A DNA stretch of 11,005 bases from Solobacterium sp. (GTDB lineage: Bacteria > Bacillota_I > Bacilli_A > Erysipelotrichales > Erysipelotrichaceae), in the NCBI GenBank assembly GCA_017543005.1, contig JAFWEA010000321.1, forward strand, positions 1 through 11,005. Reading direction: 5' to 3'. Below are positions 6,106-11,005 of the stretch, piece after piece. The number at the start of each line of letters is the position of its first letter. The first letter of the stretch is position 1. The notes under the pieces are model-generated. The model worked only from the letters and a program-made list of their open reading frames with translations, was not told the origin of the DNA and searched no databases. A program made the position numbers and the translations under genes.

Positions 6106-6552
6106 ATGAACGTGCAGTATACAAATCGGATCCCCACGCCGGAACAGTACAATGACCTCAGAGTCCGGTCCGGCATGGGCGGCATCAAGCATGACCGGGA
6201 CCGGGTGATAAGGGCCCTGGCTGGGTCTGCCTTTATCTGCTCGGTCTGGCAGGATGACCTGCTGATCGGGTTCGGCCGGGTCATCGATGACGGCGGCCTG
6301 TGCTTCAGCGTCAATGACATCATGGTCGACCGGCAGTACCAGCGGCAGGGCATAGCGGACCGGATCATGACGGAAATCGACGGCTATCTGGACGCCAACG
6401 CGGATGAGGACTGCTTTGTAACGCTGATTGCCCGCATCCCGGCAGACCACATCTACCTGCGCCATAAGTTTGAGTATATCGATCCGGCCAGACGGTACGG
6501 CATGATCCGCCACCAGGATGACCGGGAACCGCTGCCGTACTCACCGAAGTAA
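6106..6552 (+). CDS. GNAT family N-acetyltransferase
   Basis: A 148-residue acetyl-CoA-dependent acyltransferase, the normal single-domain GNAT length. The diagnostic motif A is seen as VNDIMVDRQYQRQGIADRI, with the acetyl-CoA pyrophosphate-binding QRQGIA at residues 79-84, preceded by the beta strand LLIGFGRVIDDG. The C-terminal region (FVTLIARIPADHIYLRHKFEYI) fits motif B, where the substrate-side Tyr usually lies. AAGGAAGG about 10 bases before the ATG supports the start. The substrate (amine, antibiotic, amino acid or protein N-terminus) cannot be told from sequence. It appears monocistronic, or is read with the next gene 52 bases downstream. It begins the visibly GC-richer half of the window. 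Confidence 0.9.
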   Translation: MNVQYTNRIPTPEQYNDLRVRSGMGGIKHDRDRVIRALAGSAFICSVWQDDLLIGFGRVIDDGGLCFSVNDIMVDRQYQRQGIADRIMTEIDGYLDANADEDCFVTLIARIPADHIYLRHKFEYIDPARRYGMIRHQDDREPLPYSPK

Positions 6553-6573
6553 CGCAGGGTTTGACCGGTATCT

Positions 6574-6581
6574 GATAATAT
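6574..6581 (+). promoter_or_regulatory. Possible extended -10 promoter for the small membrane protein gene
   Basis: TGATAATAT contains TAATAT (6576-6581) with the TG of an extended -10 upstream. No good -35 lies 17 bases upstream. Transcription from here would leave a very short leader before the ATG at 6605. Weak support. Confidence 0.25.
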
Positions 6582-6604
6582 TGCTGAAATGAAAGGAAAC
6601 CGTT

Positions 6605-6841
6605 ATGAGAAAACTGTTTGATTCGGCCGGCGCCTGGATGTCTGCGAGTGACTGGAAGGACCTTGCCATGCTCAAGATCTGCGTTGCCTCCCTGGGCATT
6701 GTCCTTGGCACATCGCTTCCGGAAAAGCACAGGAAGAAGGCCGCAGTCCTGTCCGGGCTTGTCTTTGCGGCTACGTATGCACCGCTGATGATCAATTACT
6801 TTGAAGTGCTGAGATCCATGCCGGAGGAAAACGTGGAATGA
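6605..6841 (+). CDS. Small two-helix membrane protein
   Basis: A 78-residue protein with two predicted membrane helices (about residues 21-38, LAMLKICVASLGIVLGTS, and 46-66) joined by a basic loop, PEKHRKK. The N-terminal SDWKDLAMLK stretch resembles short Bacillota proteins often labelled, without evidence, 'permease of phosphate ABC transporter'. It is far too short to be a permease alone. AAAGGAAA lies just before the ATG. Its stop overlaps the start of the DTD2-like gene by 4 bases (ATGA), so the two are translationally coupled and perhaps functionally linked. The function is unknown; both termini are predicted to lie on the same side of the membrane. Confidence 0.8.
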   Translation: MRKLFDSAGAWMSASDWKDLAMLKICVASLGIVLGTSLPEKHRKKAAVLSGLVFAATYAPLMINYFEVLRSMPEENVE

Positions 6842-7776
6842 AGCGGGCCGTCTATTTCTTCTGCATTGATGAGGCTGCCGACCCGGCCGGCGCGAATATC
6901 CTGAAAGCCGCCGAAAAAATGTACCCGCTGACTGACAGCGGCATGGTCTTCGAAGGCCATCCCGTACGGCAGTATACCGACCCGGCGGGAAATGTGTATC
7001 TGTTTGCGGAAACCGACGTCGTGCTGAGCCATGACTGGCCGAAGCAGCTGCCGGCGGTCAACGAACTGTTTTCCGACTGCAGTTTTGCCGGGGTGGTGAA
7101 CTGGCATGCCGGGGCCAAGGCACCGGAGAAGATCCTGACCGTCCACAGCATCGGCGATGTGCCCTCCGGCTGGTTCTGCCCGTCTGACCCCGGGCTGTAC
7201 CGGAACATGCTCAGGGCGCTGCACAAGGCCATCGGGAAATATGACCTGGAAGGCTGGACGGCCTGTACGGAAGCCACGCACTGGTCCGGCATGCTGTATG
7301 ACAATGACCCGTCCACGCTGGCCGCCTGTCCGGTGCCGCAGTATGACATCGAGATCGGCAGCTCACCGGTGTCCTGGACGGATCCGGAAGCCGCCAGAGC
7401 CGTCGCTGATGCCCTGGTGCATGTCTTTGATGATGACACCCGGCCGAAGGTTGTGCTGGCCTGCGGCGGGGTGCACTTTGAAAGCGCGTTCTCCAACTGC
7501 GGCCTGCAGGATGAATATCCCGTCATGTGCGCCCATATCCTGCCCAACCAGTGGATGGTGTCCGGGCAGTATACCGGGGAGGATGGCCTGGCCAGACTGA
7601 AAGCGGCCGCGGCGGCGATCCCGGGCGGCATTGACGCCATCAGCTTCCACGATAACCTGGCAGCCCCGTACAAGGATGTCTGCCGGCAGCTGGCGGCGGA
7701 ACTGGGCATCCCCATCTTCAAGCACCGCACCCTGCGCGATCCGGCAAAGATCCGGGCCGCCATGGAGCAGAAATAA
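6838..7776 (+). CDS. DTD2-like D-aminoacyl-tRNA deacylase family protein
   Basis: A 312-residue protein resembling the archaeal/plant D-aminoacyl-tRNA deacylase (DTD2, GEK1 type), which removes wrongly attached D-amino acids from tRNA. Matching segments in order: DPAGANILKAA (15-25), an LTVHSIGD stretch (100-107) in place of the family 'LTVH.TGN', EATHWSG (145-151) for 'EATHHGP', YDIEIGSSPVSW (169-180) for 'VEIGS...W', and CGGVHFES (209-216) for 'GGGHYAP'. The overall order and spacing fit, but several family residues differ: GN becomes GD, HHGP becomes HWSG, and HYAP becomes HFES. The activity may therefore have shifted in substrate. DTD2 is best described from archaea and plants; bacteria normally use the unrelated Dtd1. 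It is coupled to the small membrane protein upstream and followed by a bidirectional terminator. Confidence 0.65.
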   Translation: MKRAVYFFCIDEAADPAGANILKAAEKMYPLTDSGMVFEGHPVRQYTDPAGNVYLFAETDVVLSHDWPKQLPAVNELFSDCSFAGVVNWHAGAKAPEKILTVHSIGDVPSGWFCPSDPGLYRNMLRALHKAIGKYDLEGWTACTEATHWSGMLYDNDPSTLAACPVPQYDIEIGSSPVSWTDPEAARAVADALVHVFDDDTRPKVVLACGGVHFESAFSNCGLQDEYPVMCAHILPNQWMVSGQYTGEDGLARLKAAAAAIPGGIDAISFHDNLAAPYKDVCRQLAAELGIPIFKHRTLRDPAKIRAAMEQK

Positions 7777-7778
7777 CA

Positions 7779-7800
7779 AAACCGGTCCGCGGACCGGTTT
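7779..7800. terminator. Bidirectional terminator between convergent genes
   Basis: A perfect 22-base palindrome: a 9-bp stem AAACCGGTC/GACCGGTTT around CGCG. It starts 2 bases after the DTD2-like stop and ends 2 bases before the pcp stop codon on the other strand. Short A and T runs flank it, so it can serve both directions. Confidence 0.85.
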
Positions 7801-7802
7801 GA

Positions 7803-8405
7803 TTATTTTACGGCTGCCGCAACGGCGGCCGTGATGCCTTTTACGGTATCTTCCAGGCTCATGCTGGGCACGCCCGGCTTGTCCACCGTCTGCTCCGGCA
7901 GGAAGGGGATATGGATGAACCCGCTCTTCAGGCCGGGGAACTCATGCTCGGCCAGGTAACGCACCCCGTAGAGCACATGGTTGCAGATGAAGGTGCCGGC
8001 GGTATTGGACAGTGAGGCCGGGACCCCGGCGGCCCGGATGGCTTCGACCATGGGTTTGACCGGCAGTGACGCAAAGTACGCGTCCGGCCCGTCCGCGAAG
8101 ACCGGTTCATCATGGGGCTGGTTGCCCTCGTTGTCGGGGATGCGGCAGTCCGTGACATTGATGCCGACCCGCTCCACGGTGATCTCGCTGCGCCCGCCAG
8201 CCTGGCCGACGGAGATGACAATATCCGGCTGAACCGCCGCGATCTTCTCCCGGATCACCGCGATGGATTTCCCGCAGACAGTGGGCACTTCCAGTTTGAT
8301 GATATCCGCGCCGGCAATGGTGTCCGGCAGCCGCTTGACGGCTTCAATGGCCGGATTGACCGGTTCGCCGCCGAAGGGATCAAAGCCTGTGACAAGTACT
8401 TTCAT
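7803..8405 (-). CDS. pcp: Pyrrolidone-carboxylate peptidase (pyroglutamyl peptidase I)
   Basis: A cytoplasmic cysteine peptidase (family C15) that removes N-terminal pyroglutamate from peptides. The 200 residues match the normal length. The catalytic triad is visible: Glu78 in [10 protein letters not shown], Cys141 in TAGTFICNH, and His165 in [10 protein letters not shown]. The N-terminal [11 protein letters not shown] is diagnostic. I chose the ATG at 8405 rather than the longer frame to 8453. The 16 residues added by the longer frame are not conserved in the family and lie inside the amidohydrolase coding region, while GGAGGA (8411-8416, - strand) sits 5 bases before the chosen start. That start overlaps the amidohydrolase stop by ATGA, so the two genes form a coupled operon. 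Role: probably peptide recycling. Confidence 0.95.
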   Translation of the reverse strand: MKVLVTGFDPFGGEPVNPAIEAVKRLPDTIAGADIIKLEVPTVCGKSIAVIREKIAAVQPDIVISVGQAGGRSEITVERVGINVTDCRIPDNEGNQPHDEPVFADGPDAYFASLPVKPMVEAIRAAGVPASLSNTAGTFICNHVLYGVRYLAEHEFPGLKSGFIHIPFLPEQTVDKPGVPSMSLEDTVKGITAAVAAAVK

Positions 8406-9388
8406 TCTGTTCCTCCGTTTTTCTTCATGACAGCCAGGATGTTTTCCCGGCATACCCTGGCGGCGGTTTCCGGCTTCAGTCTGTCCAGCAGGACATAGTA
8501 CTTGAAGATTTCCTTTTCGTAGCCCTGCCAGTGGCCGACCTTGTCACTGCCCAGGATAAACCGGTCCGGGTGCTTTTCGATCAGCTTCACCCAGTCCTCC
8601 ATGGTATTGTGGTCGGCGTAGCGGTCCGGGAAGTTGTCCAGGAAATAGTAATCATATACAAGCCAGGAGATATCCACCCACAGGTTCTTGTTTTTCTTCA
8701 GCATTTCATCGACGATCTTCGTCAGGTTCTGGATTTCCACCCGGCGGGAGATGCCCATATGGCCCCAGATGATCCTGCATTTCCGGTTATGGGCCAGGGC
8801 TTCCTTCAGTTCATCCAGATACAGCACTTCCTCATTGTTCTGGGCGGTGATGTTGTGGTGGATCAGCACCGGCAGGTCATATTCCGCGGCCACATCGAAG
8901 ATTTCCAGGAAGGCCGGATGGTTCACGTGCGGGGCTTCGCCATAGGTCAGGGCGGTCAGGTCATCGTGCCGGCTCATGATCTCGCCGATGCCGCACCAGA
9001 AATCCGGATACAGCTCCAGCAGCCGGCGCAGATGCGCGGCCGAAAGCCGGTCGTTGCCGTTGAAGCCGCAGCAGAACGGATAGAACCGGTCCCGGATCTT
9101 CTTCGGCTGTTTCTTCAGGGTCTCGGCCAGGATATAGTCCGTGCCGGAATAGTAATAGCACCGGCTGTCATTGCTCAGGTAATAGGTCGGGGCCTTGGGC
9201 ATGGTGCTGTCCCACTGCTTGGCAATGGGCATGCCGAAGACCACGGCCTTGGAGACCCCGGCCTTGTCCATTGCCCTGCTTAAAGCCTTGAAGCCGTCGG
9301 TTTCCTGCAGGAAATCAACGAAGTGGATATGATTGTCGATGATGTCATAGCGGATCTCGGGATCCGTCTTTTTCTGTGTTTTTTTCAT
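8402..9388 (-). CDS. Amidohydrolase-family (metal-dependent, TIM-barrel) hydrolase
   Basis: A 328-residue protein of the Amidohydro_2 type, predicted cytoplasmic (no signal peptide). Metal-ligand positions can be followed: DNHIHF (His20, His22) near the N terminus, GIGEIM with Glu136 at the end of a strand, LIHHN (His177/178), IIWGHMG (His210), and ILGSDKVG (Asp282). This order (HxH, H, H, D) is that of the superfamily, whose members hydrolyse or decarboxylate diverse cyclic and carboxylated substrates. The particular substrate is not evident. GGAG lies about 12 bases before the ATG. It is the first gene of an operon with pcp (4-base overlap). The pairing with a pyroglutamyl peptidase could hint at a cyclic amide or amino-acid-derived substrate, but that is inference. 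Confidence 0.8.
   Translation of the reverse strand: MKKTQKKTDPEIRYDIIDNHIHFVDFLQETDGFKALSRAMDKAGVSKAVVFGMPIAKQWDSTMPKAPTYYLSNDSRCYYYSGTDYILAETLKKQPKKIRDRFYPFCCGFNGNDRLSAAHLRRLLELYPDFWCGIGEIMSRHDDLTALTYGEAPHVNHPAFLEIFDVAAEYDLPVLIHHNITAQNNEEVLYLDELKEALAHNRKCRIIWGHMGISRRVEIQNLTKIVDEMLKKNKNLWVDISWLVYDYYFLDNFPDRYADHNTMEDWVKLIEKHPDRFILGSDKVGHWQGYEKEIFKYYVLLDRLKPETAARVCRENILAVMKKNGGTE
8411..8416 (-). promoter_or_regulatory. Ribosome binding site of pcp
   Basis: GGAGGA on the - strand, inside the last codons of the amidohydrolase gene, 5 bases before the ATG at 8405. It fixes the pcp start. Confidence 0.7.
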
Positions 9389-9415
9389 GATTTTTATGCT
9401 CCGGCGGTTAAATAA

Positions 9416-9444
9416 AGTATACGCAAAAGCGTACAGCCGGGCAA
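9416..9444 (-). promoter_or_regulatory. Predicted promoter of the amidohydrolase-pcp operon
   Basis: On the - strand TTGCCC (9439-9444) and TATACT (9416-9421) are separated by exactly 17 bases, a good sigma-A type arrangement. It lies about 28 bases upstream of the amidohydrolase ATG. Confidence 0.55.
9420..9433. promoter_or_regulatory. Inverted repeat (candidate operator) in divergent promoter region
   Basis: TACGC-AAAA-GCGTA is a perfect 5-base inverted repeat around four A. It begins inside the -10 element and fills much of the spacer of the predicted amidohydrolase promoter. It also lies 19 bases before the -10 of the divergent SDR gene, so a bound dimeric regulator could affect both directions. 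Confidence 0.4.
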
Positions 9445-9451
9445 ATCAAGA

Positions 9452-9457
9452 TACAAT
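9452..9457 (+). promoter_or_regulatory. Predicted -10 element of the SDR gene
   Basis: TACAAT lies 24 bases before the SDR ATG, with AAGGAG (9468-9473) between. The -35 region is poor, suggesting weak or activator-dependent initiation. Confidence 0.35.
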
Positions 9458-9481
9458 ACAGATAGATAAGGAGTCACGATT

Positions 9482-10507
9482 ATGAAAGCATTGATTATCG
9501 GCGGTACCGGGACGATCAGCACCGCGGTGGTAAGGCGCCTGGTGCAGGAGCTGGACTGGGAAGTCTATGTGCTCAACCGGGGCACGAAGAATCACCTTCT
9601 GCCGAAAGGGGTAAAGCCGCTGACGGCAGATATCAATGACGAGGCGGCAGTGAAAAACGTGCTGGGGGATCTGCATTTTGACGCGGTCTGCCAGTTCATT
9701 GCCTATACCGCAGCGGATGTCGAACGGGATGTCAGGCTGTTTGCCGGGCGCACGGAACAGTATCTGTTCATCAGCTCGGCCAGTGCCTACCACAAGCCGG
9801 CCCGGTCTTACATCATCACGGAAGGAACCACGCTGGCCAATCCGTACTGGCAGTACAGCCGGGACAAGATTGCCTGTGAGGAATACCTGATGAAACAGTA
9901 CCGGGAAACCGGCTTCCCCGTCACGATCGTGCGGCCCAGCCATACCTATGACGAAAAGAAGATCCCGCTTGGCCTGCATGGGCATAACGGTTCCTGGCAG
10001 GTAATCAAACGCATCATGGAAGATAAGCCGGTCATCATCCAGGGGGACGGGACGTCGCTGTGGACGCTGACGTTCAACACGGATTTCGCCATTGGCTTTA
10101 CCGGCCTCATGGGCAATCCGCATGCGCTCGGGGAGGCATTCCACATCACCGGGGATGAGGCCCTGACCTGGAACCAGATCTACGAGACCATTGCCGCGGC
10201 GCTCGGCAAAAAGCTGCAGGCAGTGCATGTGTCCTCGGACTTCCTGTGCGCGGCCGGGGCAAAGTACGGCTATGACTTCACCGGCACTTTGACCGGCGAC
10301 AAGTCCTCCTCGGCTGTCTTTGACAATACGAAGCTGAAACGGGCCGTGCCGGACATGAAGACCACGGTGCGCTTTGACCAGGGGGTGCGTCTGGCCCTGC
10401 AGTATATCCTGGCCCATCCGGAGGAATGCCAGAAGGATGATCCGGAATTCGATGCCTGGTGCGACCGGATTATTAAAGTACGGAACGACGCTGTCGAAAA
10501 CGTTTAA
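9482..10507 (+). CDS. NAD(P)-dependent epimerase/dehydratase-like SDR protein
   Basis: A 341-residue extended short-chain dehydrogenase/reductase. The N-terminal MKALIIGGTGTIS contains the Rossmann GxxGxxx loop, followed by VYVLNRG, where an Arg after the second strand favours NADP or an atypical cofactor pocket. The active-site YSRDK (Tyr125, Lys129) is the expected YxxxK, and ISSASAY supplies the nearby Ser. The C-terminal part is substrate-binding, with IIQGDGTSLWT and FHITGDEALTW resembling sugar-nucleotide epimerase-like and CSP41-type proteins. AAGGAG lies 8 bases before the ATG. It is divergent from the amidohydrolase and 59 bases upstream of the DUF885-type gene, with no terminator seen between. 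A role in sugar-nucleotide metabolism is plausible but not shown. Confidence 0.85.
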   Translation: MKALIIGGTGTISTAVVRRLVQELDWEVYVLNRGTKNHLLPKGVKPLTADINDEAAVKNVLGDLHFDAVCQFIAYTAADVERDVRLFAGRTEQYLFISSASAYHKPARSYIITEGTTLANPYWQYSRDKIACEEYLMKQYRETGFPVTIVRPSHTYDEKKIPLGLHGHNGSWQVIKRIMEDKPVIIQGDGTSLWTLTFNTDFAIGFTGLMGNPHALGEAFHITGDEALTWNQIYETIAAALGKKLQAVHVSSDFLCAAGAKYGYDFTGTLTGDKSSSAVFDNTKLKRAVPDMKTTVRFDQGVRLALQYILAHPEECQKDDPEFDAWCDRIIKVRNDAVENV

Positions 10508-10566
10508 GTTATCGCGGAAGATATGGTATTTTATAGGCGTAACTAACAGAAAAGGAAACCAGACAT

Positions 10567-11005
10567 ATGAAAAAACTGCTTAGAAAAACAGGTATTGCAG
10601 CGTTTGTGATGTTCCTGGTGGCCGGGCTGGTCATGCCGGTCAGAGCCGAAGAAGGAAAGGACTTTGACACATTCCTGGAGGACGAATGGCGGGAGATGAT
10701 GGAATCCTCCTACATCGACATGCATTTCGCCGTCAAGGATCCCGAAGCCATGGGCCTGGAAAAGCCCGAAGTCACCTTCGGCGATGTCACCTATGAGCTT
10801 TATTACGAGGCTGCCGACGATGCCAGAGCGAGTCTGGACGCCCTGCATGCCTATGACTATGAGAGTCTCAATGACACCCAGCAGCACGATTACCTGGTCT
10901 ATGAAAGATATCTGGAAGACACGATCGCGCTCAACAGCATGCCGGACTTCGATGAACTGTTCAACCCGTACAGCGGTGACCTGGACAATATCATCACGAT
11001 CATGA
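10567..11005 (+). CDS. Secreted DUF885-type putative metallopeptidase (3' end missing)
   Basis: The N-terminal 146 codons of a protein that runs off the right edge. Residues 1-27 form a typical Sec signal peptide: KKLLRK, a hydrophobic core IAAFVMFLVAGLVM, and a VRA cleavage site before EEG. No lipobox Cys is present, so it is probably released or cell-wall associated. The mature start (FDTFLEDEWREMM, then DMHFAVKDPEAMG, LHAYDYESLNDTQQHDY and LFNPYSGDLDNI) follows the pattern of DUF885 proteins, which are usually 550-600 residues and carry an HExxH zinc site further on; that site is outside the window. AAAGGA precedes the ATG. It may be read with the SDR gene or from a weak promoter around 10504-10535. 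The peptidase role is family-level only. Confidence 0.75.
   Translation, partial: MKKLLRKTGIAAFVMFLVAGLVMPVRAEEGKDFDTFLEDEWREMMESSYIDMHFAVKDPEAMGLEKPEVTFGDVTYELYYEAADDARASLDALHAYDYESLNDTQQHDYLVYERYLEDTIALNSMPDFDELFNPYSGDLDNIITIM

Noticed and set aside
6852..7763. 303-codon open frame antisense to the DTD2-like gene
   Set aside because: Low-complexity Ala/Ser/Pro composition typical of antisense frames; the + strand protein has ordered family motifs.
8406..8453. N-terminal extension of pcp by 16 residues
   Set aside because: The added residues are not part of the family; GGAGGA sits right before the internal ATG at 8405, which starts the diagnostic [11 protein letters not shown] region.
8531..9283. 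250-codon open frame antisense to the amidohydrolase
   Set aside because: A shadow of a GC-rich gene whose own metal-ligand motifs are well placed; the antisense product has no coherent domain.
9446..10417. 323-codon open frame antisense to the SDR gene
   Set aside because: It mirrors the SDR coding frame in GC-rich DNA, has no recognisable domain or ribosome binding site, and the + strand protein has clear motifs throughout.
1..11005. CRISPR array, tRNA or rRNA gene, insertion sequence, integrase or attachment site
   Set aside because: No regularly spaced repeats, no cloverleaf or ribosomal motifs, no transposase or integrase frame, and no terminal inverted repeats with flanking duplications were seen.

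Overview
The window reads as a Bacillota (Firmicutes) chromosome fragment, probably from a gut-type anaerobe. The reasons are strong AGGAGG-type ribosome binding sites, many 4-base ATGA gene overlaps, short T-tailed hairpin terminators, and small proteins of types common in that phylum. I cannot name the genus. All family names rest on motif recognition by eye; no database search was run.

Left half (1-5157): a tightly packed, one-strand operon that runs in from beyond the left edge. It holds an HPr-kinase-like P-loop kinase (5' end missing), a PqqD-like peptide-binding protein with an unusual acidic C-terminal extension, three consecutive paralogous family 2 glycosyltransferases, and an ABC exporter, closed by a clear terminator. 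Every junction after the kinase overlaps by 4 to 35 bases, so the products are probably made together. A kinase plus a PqqD-like protein plus an exporter is the signature of ribosomally made, modified peptides (RiPPs). The three glycosyltransferases suggest a phosphorylated and/or glycosylated product. No precursor peptide, protease or cyclase is visible, so the core of the system presumably lies upstream. This is the best candidate for an undescribed system.

Middle (5158-6105): a decayed strip. It holds an AT-rich stretch with nested inverted repeats, a frameshifted remnant of a MarR-type regulator, and a chimeric ORF joining the first ~53 residues of an aldo/keto reductase to an OB-fold (tRNA_anti-like) tail. 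A terminator and a second hairpin-prone stretch follow. The strip marks the boundary between the operon and a visibly more GC-rich right half.

Right half (6106-11005): ordinary-looking chromosomal genes. On the + strand are a GNAT acetyltransferase, a small two-helix membrane protein, and a protein resembling archaeal/plant D-aminoacyl-tRNA deacylase (DTD2). The last two overlap by 4 bases. A bidirectional terminator separates them from a convergent two-gene operon on the - strand: an amidohydrolase and pyrrolidone-carboxylate peptidase (pcp). The amidohydrolase is divergent from an NAD(P)-dependent epimerase/SDR gene, with a shared promoter region carrying a 14-base inverted repeat. A secreted DUF885-type putative peptidase starts at 10567 and runs off the right edge.
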